Assembly (NCBI GenBank): GCA_021795275.1
Contig: JAJYPO010000035.1
Span: 1-15,458, forward strand
Direction: 5' to 3'
DNA: 15,458 nucleotides
Origin: Nitrospirota bacterium
Lineage (GTDB): Bacteria > Nitrospirota_A > Leptospirillia > Leptospirillales > Leptospirillaceae
Shown: piece by piece, positions 6,690-13,108 of the stretch
Layout of the letters: the number at the start of each line of letters is the position of its first letter
How positions within the stretch are numbered: the stretch's first letter is position 1
The notes under the pieces: generated by a model
What the model was told of the DNA's origin: nothing
Seen by the model: only the letters and a program-made list of their open reading frames with translations
Database searches by the model: none
Made by a program: the position numbers and the translations under genes

Positions 6690-7657
6690 GGTCGAAAAAG
6701 GTCCCTTTTCCCGGCGGGAAAGGGAAGAAGAAGGTAGAGAATTCCGCCCACGATCCCCACCCCTGCGCAGAGGGCGGGAAAGAAAATCCAGAGATTCTTG
6801 GCCAGGGGGAGAGACCCCATGGCTCCAGCCATGAAGGGGTTCTCTGGTCCGGGGTAAAGGAAGGCGCGGAGGCTCCATGCCAGGAAAACCGCCACTGAAG
6901 CTGCAAGGGCCCCCCACACTCCAGCAAAGGGTATGCGCAGAAATGCGGAAGAATGTCCACCCTCCTTTTCCTCAGTCCCGGGAACGGGAAGATCCTGGCC
7001 TTCACTTTCCCTCTGGAACAGGGGGCTTCGCGGGCCAGAGGGTTCTCTTCTCCCGGAGAGAGCGGTTGCAGGAAAAAGATGAGACCAAAGGAGAAGGGAC
7101 ACCCGTGCCCAGTAGAGGCCAAAACCCAGGAACACAAGCCCTCCCAGGACTTCTAGCCCTTTTTTGATTCCCCTTGAGATCCCGGCGAGAAGATCCACCC
7201 GCGAGACCCAGTCGGGATTGAAGACGATCTCCTTGATCGCTGTGTCGTTCCTGACTATTTCCTGAATTGAGCGAATCTGGGCCGACAGGCCGACCGTCTC
7301 TCCGGTCGGCGTCCGCCCCAGGGCGACCGCAACCGAGAGGATGCGCTGGCTATTGTTTCTCCCGACCCGGCTCTTAAGGTCCGGCGCCTTTAGCGAAGAG
7401 ACGCTTCCTTCCCCCGCAATCTTTTCGATCGTCGCCTTGAGACCCTGGATTTCTGGCCCCGTGGGAGGGGTATCGAATACCAGGAGTATATGTGCGGTGG
7501 AGGCCGATTCGATGCGTAGATTGTCCAGTAGGAGGTAGGTCGTCAGGGTCCAGAAGACAAAAAGGAGGAAGATAGAGGAAAAAATCAGATTGGAAAGGAT
7601 CCAGAACCAGGATTGAAAAGAGATTCCTGGAAGATTGTCAGAATCGGGAGAGGACAT
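6686..7657 (-). CDS. ftsX: Divergent FtsX-like membrane protein
   Basis: This 323-residue protein has the FtsX layout: a short cytoplasmic N-terminus, TM1 at about 18-44, a periplasmic domain of about 120 residues, TM2 at about 168-190, a cytoplasmic loop, TM3 at about 243-267, a short outer loop and TM4 at about 289-312. FtsX normally pairs with the ATPase FtsE and controls EnvC through its periplasmic domain. The envC-like gene overlaps its stop codon, which supports the call. The segment LRIPFAGVWGALAAS (240-254) resembles the FtsX motif before TM3. Odd points: no ftsE lies beside it, and the loop that in other FtsX proteins carries the conserved EI.IM.LVGA-type stretch is a Pro/Glu/Gly-rich linker (about 200-237). 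The start at 7657 has no clear ribosome site. Identity rests on topology and context as much as on sequence. Confidence 0.72.
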   Translation of the reverse strand: MSSPDSDNLPGISFQSWFWILSNLIFSSIFLLFVFWTLTTYLLLDNLRIESASTAHILLVFDTPPTGPEIQGLKATIEKIAGEGSVSSLKAPDLKSRVGRNNSQRILSVAVALGRTPTGETVGLSAQIRSIQEIVRNDTAIKEIVFNPDWVSRVDLLAGISRGIKKGLEVLGGLVFLGFGLYWARVSLLLWSHLFPATALSGRREPSGPRSPLFQRESEGQDLPVPGTEEKEGGHSSAFLRIPFAGVWGALAASVAVFLAWSLRAFLYPGPENPFMAGAMGSLPLAKNLWIFFPALCAGVGIVGGILYLLLPFPAGKRDLFRP

Positions 7658-7710
7658 TCAGACGACTCTTTCGTGAAACAGGAAGCGGTAGGAGAAAACG
7701 TGCAGCCCTT

Positions 7711-8280
7711 TCAGAAGCCAAGAGCCTTTCGGCAAAACAGGGCACGGTGATGCCGGGAAAGCCCGTATTTCCGGATGGCATCCCTGTGTTCGTCGGTTCC
7801 ATACCCCTTGTGACTCCGAAAACGATATTCGGGATACTTTGCGTCAAGCTCGATCATATACCTGTCCCGGGCCACCTTGGCGAGGATGGAGGCTGCCGCT
7901 ATCGAGAGGATATCCTGGTCTCCCCCCACGATAGCCCTCTGGGGGAAGGGAGATTCCGGGAGAAGGTCCTTGCCATCAATGGCGAAGAGAATCGCCGGGA
8001 CCCCGGACAGACTTTCCGGCAATGTCTGGATAGCCCGTTGCATGGACAGGAGCGTTGCTTCCCTGATGTTGTGACGATCGATCTCTTCCACCGTTGCCCA
8101 CCCAAGCGATGTATGGATGGCATTTTCCATAATCCAGCGCGAGAGCGCCTCGCGCTTTTCCCGGGAAAGCAACTTTGAATCGTTGATCCCATATCCCGCG
8201 AATCGTCCGACGGGTGGAGGAAAGACGACACAAGCCGAGGTGACAGGGCCCGCCAAGGCCCCTCGCCCTACCTCGTCCAC
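7711..8280 (-). CDS. rnhB: Ribonuclease HII
   Basis: RNase HII removes misinserted ribonucleotides and RNA primers from RNA-DNA hybrids. The conserved motifs are all here: DEVGRGALAGPV at the very start (Asp2, Glu3), NDSKLLS (33-40), IDGKDL with Asp102, SIAAASILAKVARD (126-139, Asp139) and SHKGYGT (156-162). The last standard start codon in frame is the GTG at 8280, giving 189 residues, but this starts inside the conserved GVDEVGRG motif and drops its first Gly. The frame is open without ATG, GTG or TTG back to the rplS stop, so the true start is unclear: a CTG at 8292 or an ATC at 8373 (220 residues) are possible. It follows rplS, a common order, and precedes ftsX by 53 bases. Confidence 0.93.
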   Translation of the reverse strand: MDEVGRGALAGPVTSACVVFPPPVGRFAGYGINDSKLLSREKREALSRWIMENAIHTSLGWATVEEIDRHNIREATLLSMQRAIQTLPESLSGVPAILFAIDGKDLLPESPFPQRAIVGGDQDILSIAAASILAKVARDRYMIELDAKYPEYRFRSHKGYGTDEHRDAIRKYGLSRHHRALFCRKALGF

Positions 8281-8376
8281 TCCGGCGACCAGAAATCGGG
8301 AGGATCCGCCGGTGATTTCCTGTCCGACGCGATCTTCCCATCCTCCATCGGGGAGAGGCTTTTTCCCGCGGATAAA

Positions 8377-8724
8377 CTACTCCTCCTTGGCTTCTTTCAG
8401 GCGGGCCGCTTTCCCCTTCTTCTCCCTGAGGAAATAAAGCTTGGCGCGACGGACTCGTCCTGAGCGGACATGATCGACCTTGATCACCTGAGGAGAGTGA
8501 AGCGGGAAGGTCCTTTCGACCCCGACCCCAAAGGAGATCTTCCGAACGGTCATCATTTCCCTCGTTCCTCCCCCACGAACTCCGATCACCACCCCCTCGA
8601 ATACCTGAATCCTTTCCTTTTCCCCTTCAACAACCTTGGTATGGACCCGGACAGTTTCTCCGACCGAAACCTTGGGGGCTTCCTCTTTCATGAACAACTG
8701 TTCTACCTGATCAAGCACCTGCAT
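8377..8724 (-). CDS. rplS: 50S ribosomal protein L19
   Basis: L19 sits at the interface of the two ribosomal subunits. The protein has 115 residues, the usual length, with the family stretches [29 protein letters not shown] and [12 protein letters not shown] followed by the basic [14 protein letters not shown]. The tail is Lys/Glu-rich. GAGGTGA lies a few bases before the ATG at 8724. It follows trmD after 40 bases, completing the classic rpsP-rimM-trmD-rplS order. Confidence 0.98.
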   Translation of the reverse strand: MQVLDQVEQLFMKEEAPKVSVGETVRVHTKVVEGEKERIQVFEGVVIGVRGGGTREMMTVRKISFGVGVERTFPLHSPQVIKVDHVRSGRVRRAKLYFLREKKGKAARLKEAKEE

Positions 8725-8741
8725 GACTCACCTCATCATTG

Positions 8742-8756
8742 CTGCCAATTTGGCAG
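8742..8756 (-). other. Short perfect inverted repeat in the rplS leader
   Basis: CTGCCAA-T-TTGGCAG is a 15-base near-palindrome in the 40-base gap between trmD and rplS, 18 bases before the L19 start. As RNA it could form a five-base-pair stem with a five-base loop. No T-tract follows, so it is not a terminator. Any role in L19 expression is speculative. Confidence 0.35.
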
Positions 8757-8764
8757 ACATTGGG

Positions 8765-9493
8765 TTAACGTGAAACCCCGGCCGGGTTTCCATTCAAATC
8801 CGGTCTCACAGCTTGCTGTTTCTTCCGGGAGACCTCCTCCCGAAAACGTCGAATGGCCTGATGATCCCCGGACAGGAGGACAGCGGGGACTTCGCTTCCC
8901 CTGAAAACCCGAGGTCTCGTGTACTGGGGATAATCGAAGGACCCGTTTGAAAATGTTTCGTTCACGGGAGAGCTCTCATTGGAGAGGACCCCCGGAAGCA
9001 AACGGACAACGGCATCCACCATCAAGGCACAGGGAAGCTCTCCTCCCGACAGGACATAATCCCCGGCCGACCATTCTTCGAGGGGATATCCGTCAAGGAT
9101 TCGCTGGTCGATCCCCTCATAGTGGCCACAGAGAAAAAGGAGAGGGCGTGGACTTTCGGCCCACTCTCTCGCCACTTTCTGAACAAAACCCTTGCCCTGG
9201 GGGGAAGGATAAACTAGTCGGGGAGGGATTCCTCCCGAGAGTCCGATGAGAGATTCTATCGAACGATCGAGGGCCTCGCCTAATGGCTCAGGCTTCATGA
9301 CCATTCCTCCTCCGCCGCCGAAAGGATAGTCATCGACGGAATGGTAGGATCCCGTTCCAAAATCCCTCAAATTCCAGTAATGATAACAGACAAGCCCCTT
9401 GGTCGATGCTCGTCCTGGAATACTTGTTTCAAAGATGGACCGGAGCATGCCAGGGAAAAGGCTGATGACCCCTATGTGCCGACAATGCTCCAT
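8765..9493 (-). CDS. trmD: tRNA (guanine-N1-)-methyltransferase TrmD
   Basis: TrmD methylates G37 of tRNAs using S-adenosylmethionine, which prevents +1 frameshifting. The 242-residue protein has the SPOUT knot motifs: FGGGGGMVMKPEP (58-70), YPSPQGKGF (95-103), LCGHYEGIDQRI (121-132), SAGDYVLSGGELP (142-154), then MVDAVVRLLPGVL (158-170), where Asp160 matches the catalytic base, and FDYPQYTRP (186-194). VPAVLLSGDH follows. The ATG at 9493 lies inside the end of rimM, a 22-base overlap, with GGAGG ten bases upstream, so the two are translationally coupled. Confidence 0.98.
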   Translation of the reverse strand: MEHCRHIGVISLFPGMLRSIFETSIPGRASTKGLVCYHYWNLRDFGTGSYHSVDDYPFGGGGGMVMKPEPLGEALDRSIESLIGLSGGIPPRLVYPSPQGKGFVQKVAREWAESPRPLLFLCGHYEGIDQRILDGYPLEEWSAGDYVLSGGELPCALMVDAVVRLLPGVLSNESSPVNETFSNGSFDYPQYTRPRVFRGSEVPAVLLSGDHQAIRRFREEVSRKKQQAVRPDLNGNPAGVSR

Positions 9494-10014
9494 TGAACAT
9501 GCACCTCCCTCTTGTCCCTGTCGATTCGCGGAACAAGGGGCTCAACAAAGGGACAAAGCACTTCTCGCCCCTCTGCATCAATGGCCAGAAGGTCCTGTCC
9601 CGGTCTTTCATAAAAATCGAAAATCTTTCCGACAATCCTTCCGGACTCGCAATCGATTACCTGCATCCCGACGAGGTCTGAGATCAGAAATTCCCCAGGT
9701 TCCTGAGGAACCCAGTCATCCGGCCCCTCCCAATGAATCTCCCACCCGGACATTTCACGAAGGAATTCAGGTGAATCCACTCCCTTCCATTTGAGAAGCA
9801 GGGCGTCTCCCTTGAAGGCAGTCTCCTCCAATTCAAGACGTCGCGATCTTCCTGACAGACGGGCCGAAGGGAGAAGGAGAAAGGTTTGACCATTGTCCTT
9901 CACAAAGCGGTCGGGATTGTCCGATAGAACTTTAACTCTACCGAATCCCCGGACTCCAAATGGACGTCCCATTCTTCCCACCAGAATTCCGTTCTCAGGA
10001 GGCTCTGATGTCAT
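9472..10014 (-). CDS. rimM: 16S rRNA processing protein RimM
   Basis: RimM helps mature the head of the 30S subunit and binds S19. With this start it has 180 residues, typical for the family. An N-terminal RimM barrel spans about 10-92, with GRMGRPFGVRGFGRVKV as the diagnostic opening. A C-terminal PRC barrel spans about 105-178, with GEFLISDLVGMQV and PFVEPLVPRIDRDKREV. The frame extends 28 codons upstream to a GTG at 10098, but family length and alignment favour the ATG at 10014. An AAGGG lies about ten bases before it, a rather long spacing, so the start is moderately sure. Confidence 0.95.
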   Translation of the reverse strand: MTSEPPENGILVGRMGRPFGVRGFGRVKVLSDNPDRFVKDNGQTFLLLPSARLSGRSRRLELEETAFKGDALLLKWKGVDSPEFLREMSGWEIHWEGPDDWVPQEPGEFLISDLVGMQVIDCESGRIVGKIFDFYERPGQDLLAIDAEGREVLCPFVEPLVPRIDRDKREVHVQWSIVGT

Positions 10015-10127
10015 TTCTGGCCATCCCTTTCCCGAAAGTCCCAGTCCCTGGAAGCCGGAGCTCATGCCTGTAGAGGTCCAGGGAAGGATCTGCGCCACCT
10101 CTGGTCGAGGCGCCGGATCTTATCTTT

Positions 10128-10376
10128 TCAGGAAGCCGTCGAGGCGGATTTCTTGATTAAACGGGCGACGGTATCGCTGGGAGTTGCGCCCTTGGAAATC
10201 CAGGATTCGATCCGTTCCCGATCGATCTTGATCTCTCCATCATTGTGTTGGGGAGCGTAGGTTCCCACGACTTCAATGAAACGTCCGTCACGCCGGGCCC
10301 GAGAGTCCGCGACAACGATCCTGTAAACGGGCAGTTTCTTTCTTCCATGTCTTGCAAGTCGAATATGAACAGCCAC
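10128..10376 (-). CDS. rpsP: 30S ribosomal protein S16
   Basis: S16 is an assembly protein of the 30S body. The 82 residues match the family length, with [30 protein letters not shown] opening residues, then [11 protein letters not shown] and a basic C-terminal part RLIKKSAS. The start is a GTG at 10376 with a perfect AAGGAGG only four bases upstream, a short but workable spacing. Between it and rimM (113 bases) there is no room for the small KH-domain gene that many bacteria carry in this position. Confidence 0.98.
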   Translation of the reverse strand: MAVHIRLARHGRKKLPVYRIVVADSRARRDGRFIEVVGTYAPQHNDGEIKIDRERIESWISKGATPSDTVARLIKKSASTAS

Positions 10377-10389
10377 AAAACCTCCTTGG

Positions 10390-10429
10390 TCCGGAAAGTC
10401 CGGAATGATTCGATCGGAAAGGTCCGATC
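10390..10429 (-). other. Two tandem stem-loops between ffh and rpsP
   Basis: On the minus strand GATCGGA-CCTT-TCCGATC (10412-10429) overlaps the ffh stop codon and makes a perfect seven-base-pair hairpin. After seven bases TCCGGA-CTT-TCCGGA (10390-10404) makes a second, six-base-pair hairpin that ends just before the AAGGAGG of rpsP. Neither has a T-tract, so they are not terminators. They may mark an mRNA processing site or tune the ffh to rpsP ratio, which is inference. Confidence 0.5.
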
Positions 10430-11762
10430 AGAAAGGGAACATCGATCTTAGAGACCGGTTCCCCTTCGATTTCAGCGCCGTACGCATCATGCGCCGGGCC
10501 TGATCAAACTGTTTCAGCAACTGGTTGACGTGCTGCACTGTGGTTCCCGATCCTCTGGCGATACGTTTTCTCCGATTTCCGTCAATCAGGTCCGGATGGT
10601 CGCGCTCTTCGTTTGTCATCGAAAAAATGATCGCTTCGGTGCGTTTCATTTCCTTTTCGACCAACTGCATGTCGACCTTGGATTTGAGTGAGGCTCCACC
10701 GGGAATCATTCCCATGAGATCCTCGATTCCCCCAAGCTTTTTCATTCCCTGGATCTGCTCGAGGAAGTCGTTCAGGGTCATCTGGTTGTTTCCCATTTTC
10801 CGGACCAATTTCTCGGCCTGTTCCTGGGAAACAAGATTTCTGGCTTTTTCAGCCAGGGTTTCAATATCCCCCATGCCGATGATCCGGGATGCCATCCGTT
10901 CCGGTATGAACGGTTCCAGACGATCGAGCTTTTCTCCTGATCCAACAAACTTGATCGGCTTTTTAAGGACGCTTCGAATCGAGAGAATGGCCCCGCCCCT
11001 GGTATCCCCGTCAAGCTTGGTGAAGACGACTCCGTCCACACCTACGGCCTGGTCAAAAGAGGCCGCCACGGAAACGGCCTCCTGGCCCTGCATCGCATCG
11101 ACGACAAGGAGAGATTCCTTTGGAGAGTAAAGGGACTTGAGGGTTTTAAGCTCATCCATGAGAGCGTTGTCAATGGTGAGACGGCCAGCCGTATCCACAA
11201 TCACGATTTCATACATGCCTTCAGCAATACGCTTGCGGACGGCAGGATACATTTCCTGTGGGCGTGTTACCCCCTGCTCCGGGCTTATGACGGGCACCCC
11301 GATCTGCTCTCCCAGAATGCGTAGCTGATCGATCGCCGCGAGCCGAGCCAGGTCGCTCGCCACCAGAAGAACCCGGCGGCCCTGGTTCTTGAAGTGAAGT
11401 GCGATCTTGGCACTTGTTGTCGTTTTTCCCGATCCCTGAAGGCCCATCATGAATATGACGGTCGGCGGTTTTGAGGAAAGGGCAATGTTGGCCCGATGGT
11501 CCCCGAGAATATGGACCATTTCCTGGTAAACTTCTGTGACAACCTGTTGTGCGGGTGTCAGACCGGCTTTTTGGGCCTGACCGACAAGGCGCCCTCCCAG
11601 AGCTTCCGTAAATTCCTTGACGACAGCAAGGCTCACATCGGCTTCAAGAAGGGCCACCCGCAACTCACGGAGGGTCTCCTCGACTGAGGCATCCGAAAGA
11701 CCTCCCCGCCCTGTCAGCTTCTTAAAAATGCCCTCAAGACGGCCTGTCAAACTCTCGAACAT
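10428..11762 (-). CDS. ffh: Signal recognition particle protein Ffh
   Basis: Ffh binds 4.5S RNA and signal sequences and delivers ribosomes to FtsY at the membrane. The 444-residue protein has the N domain (about 1-90), the G domain with the P-loop GLQGSGKT (107-114), DLARLAAIDQL (138-147), DTAGRL (190-195), VVFTKLDGDTRGG (245-257), and the Met-rich M domain from about 325. The RNA-binding helix-turn reads GNRRKRIARGSGT (395-407), where most family members have Ser in place of Asn396. The ATG at 11762 has AAGGGA upstream that overlaps the end of the HU/IHF gene five bases away. Confidence 0.99.
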   Translation of the reverse strand: MFESLTGRLEGIFKKLTGRGGLSDASVEETLRELRVALLEADVSLAVVKEFTEALGGRLVGQAQKAGLTPAQQVVTEVYQEMVHILGDHRANIALSSKPPTVIFMMGLQGSGKTTTSAKIALHFKNQGRRVLLVASDLARLAAIDQLRILGEQIGVPVISPEQGVTRPQEMYPAVRKRIAEGMYEIVIVDTAGRLTIDNALMDELKTLKSLYSPKESLLVVDAMQGQEAVSVAASFDQAVGVDGVVFTKLDGDTRGGAILSIRSVLKKPIKFVGSGEKLDRLEPFIPERMASRIIGMGDIETLAEKARNLVSQEQAEKLVRKMGNNQMTLNDFLEQIQGMKKLGGIEDLMGMIPGGASLKSKVDMQLVEKEMKRTEAIIFSMTNEERDHPDLIDGNRRKRIARGSGTTVQHVNQLLKQFDQARRMMRTALKSKGNRSLRSMFPF

Positions 11763-11767
11763 CGAGA

Positions 11768-12061
11768 TTATCCCTTGACCTGGCTGGATTTCAGACTGGA
11801 TTTGAGAATCCGGCTTTGCTTGAAGTAGGGAACTTTCTTGGGGGCCACGAGGACCGATGAGCCGGTACGGGGATTTCTCGCTTTTCTGGTGGCCCGGGTT
11901 CTGACGCGCAGCACACCGAAATCACGAAGCTCAACGGTGTCACCAGAACGAAGACCTTCCTTCATTGAATCGAGAAACAGATCAATCATCACACGGGCAT
12001 CTTCACGCCTGATCCCGGGAAATTGCCTTGCCAGCCTTTGAACAAGCTCACCCTTGGTCAT
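11768..12061 (-). CDS. HU/IHF family DNA-binding protein
   Basis: This 97-residue nucleoid protein bends DNA as a dimer. The opening MTKGELVQRLARQFPGI resembles IHF beta subunits. VELRDFGVLRVR (43-54) and the DNA-intercalating arm ARNPRTGSSV (61-70) are present, followed by KKVPYFKQSRILK. The conserved Pro of the arm tip is Pro64. HU and IHF beta cannot be told apart safely here. The position directly after sppA resembles the rpsA-sppA-ihfB order I recall from other Gram-negative bacteria. AAGGAG lies 11 bases before the ATG. The gene is five bases from ffh and probably co-transcribed with it. Confidence 0.95.
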   Translation of the reverse strand: MTKGELVQRLARQFPGIRREDARVMIDLFLDSMKEGLRSGDTVELRDFGVLRVRTRATRKARNPRTGSSVLVAPKKVPYFKQSRILKSSLKSSQVKG

Positions 12062-12091
12062 TGTTAGTCCAGCTCCTTCTCTAGATTCAGT

Positions 12092-12979
12092 TTATCGGAG
12101 AACGACATGCCCCGGAAGTATGGACCAGAATCCGGAGGGCTGTTGTTCCACGGTATGCCACGACTGATTGATCTGGGAGGAAACCATTTTATCCAGAAAA
12201 CTTTTTTCAGGAAACTTCCGGATCACTGGGGATCCGGTTATATGGGCCATTTTTGTCGCTTCGGCCACGGCATCCTGATAATCCCCCAGTTGATCGACAA
12301 GATGATTCTGGATCCCCGAACGGCCGGTGAAGACACGCCCGTCGGCAAGCGGCCTCAGAACGTCTACGGGAATATGGCGTCCCTTGGCTACATCCTGGAT
12401 GAATTGCTGATGCATCTCATCGAGCACAGACTGCAGATAGGCCTTTTCTTCCGGTGTCATGGGCCTGAAGGGCGACCCTGCATCCTTGAGAGCCCCGCTT
12501 TTCATGATCTCGCTCTGGATCCCGATTTTTTTCATGAGGTCCTGAAATTCGGCCAACTCCATAATAACACCGATACTTCCCGTGAGCGACCCTGGACTTG
12601 CCAGAATCCTGTCACAGGCTGAGGCAATATAGTAGGCCCCGGAAGCCCCGACTGTGCCGATTGAGGCAATGACGGGTTTTCCTCTTTTCCGGGCCTTCAG
12701 AACCTCCTCATAGATATCCTGGGAGGGCACAACCGCCCCGCCAGGACTGTTGATTCTAAGTATGATCGCCTTGATCCGCGGATCCCTGGCCAGGGATCTC
12801 AATTGCCTGATGGGCTTTCTTGAGGAGAGGATGACCCCCGAAATCCGGACCACCCCAATCTCCGCCCCACCGACCAGGGGGACGGAACGGCTGAATAACG
12901 CCGCCCCTCGTCCAAGCACAAAAATCACTGCAAGAACAATAAGAATAACAAAAAAAGCCCGAAATATCTTTCGAATCAT
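12092..12979 (-). CDS. sppA: Signal peptide peptidase SppA, short form (S49)
   Basis: SppA cleaves leftover signal peptides at the membrane. The protein has 295 residues, the single-domain (36 kDa) type rather than the doubled E. coli type. It has an N-terminal membrane segment at about 5-24, then RINSPGG (75-81), the nucleophile Ser113 in GTVGASGAYYIAS, TGSIGVI (133-139) and the general base Lys165 in KSGALKDAGSPFRPMTP. The start ATG at 12979 has AGGTG eight to ten bases upstream. It lies 130 bases after rpsA, behind a hairpin region, and 30 bases before the HU/IHF gene. Confidence 0.96.
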   Translation of the reverse strand: MIRKIFRAFFVILIVLAVIFVLGRGAALFSRSVPLVGGAEIGVVRISGVILSSRKPIRQLRSLARDPRIKAIILRINSPGGAVVPSQDIYEEVLKARKRGKPVIASIGTVGASGAYYIASACDRILASPGSLTGSIGVIMELAEFQDLMKKIGIQSEIMKSGALKDAGSPFRPMTPEEKAYLQSVLDEMHQQFIQDVAKGRHIPVDVLRPLADGRVFTGRSGIQNHLVDQLGDYQDAVAEATKMAHITGSPVIRKFPEKSFLDKMVSSQINQSWHTVEQQPSGFWSILPGHVVLR

Positions 12980-13011
12980 TATGACACCTGATCATTCCCT
13001 GAATGCTGGCC

Positions 13012-13060
13012 AAAAATCAAAAGAAGGGACTCCCCTTCTCCTTTAAAACAGAGGGAGTCC
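13012..13060 (-). terminator. Terminator-like hairpin after rpsA
   Basis: On the minus strand GGACTCCC (13053-13060) pairs perfectly with GGGAGTCC (13027-13034) over a loop of 18 bases, followed by a T-rich tail CTTCTTTTGATTTTT. It fits an intrinsic terminator of rpsA with a long loop and an interrupted tail. The first arm can also pair with a second upstream copy, listed separately. Confidence 0.7.
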
Positions 13061-13087
13061 TCTCACCCAAGAGATGACAGGACTCCC
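13053..13087 (-). other. Alternative hairpin competing with the rpsA terminator
   Basis: On the minus strand GGGAGTCCT (13079-13087) pairs perfectly with AGGACTCCC (13053-13061) over a 17-base loop. The second arm is the same sequence used as the first arm of the terminator hairpin downstream, so the two structures exclude each other. It begins 21 bases after the rpsA stop. Confidence 0.6.
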
Positions 13088-13108
13088 GGCTTGGCCGTTC
13101 TCTGTCTG

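Noticed and set aside
6690..6917. N-terminal extension of the envC-like gene to 6917
   Set aside because: It overlaps ftsX for about 230 bases and reads as Pro/Arg/Ser-rich noise. The GTG at 6689 gives a proper signal segment right after the start.
10015..10127. A possible small KH-domain gene between rpsP and rimM
   Set aside because: Only 113 bases are available and no KH-type GXXG motif appears in the minus-strand reading. The gap holds only a possible GC-rich stem without a T-tract.
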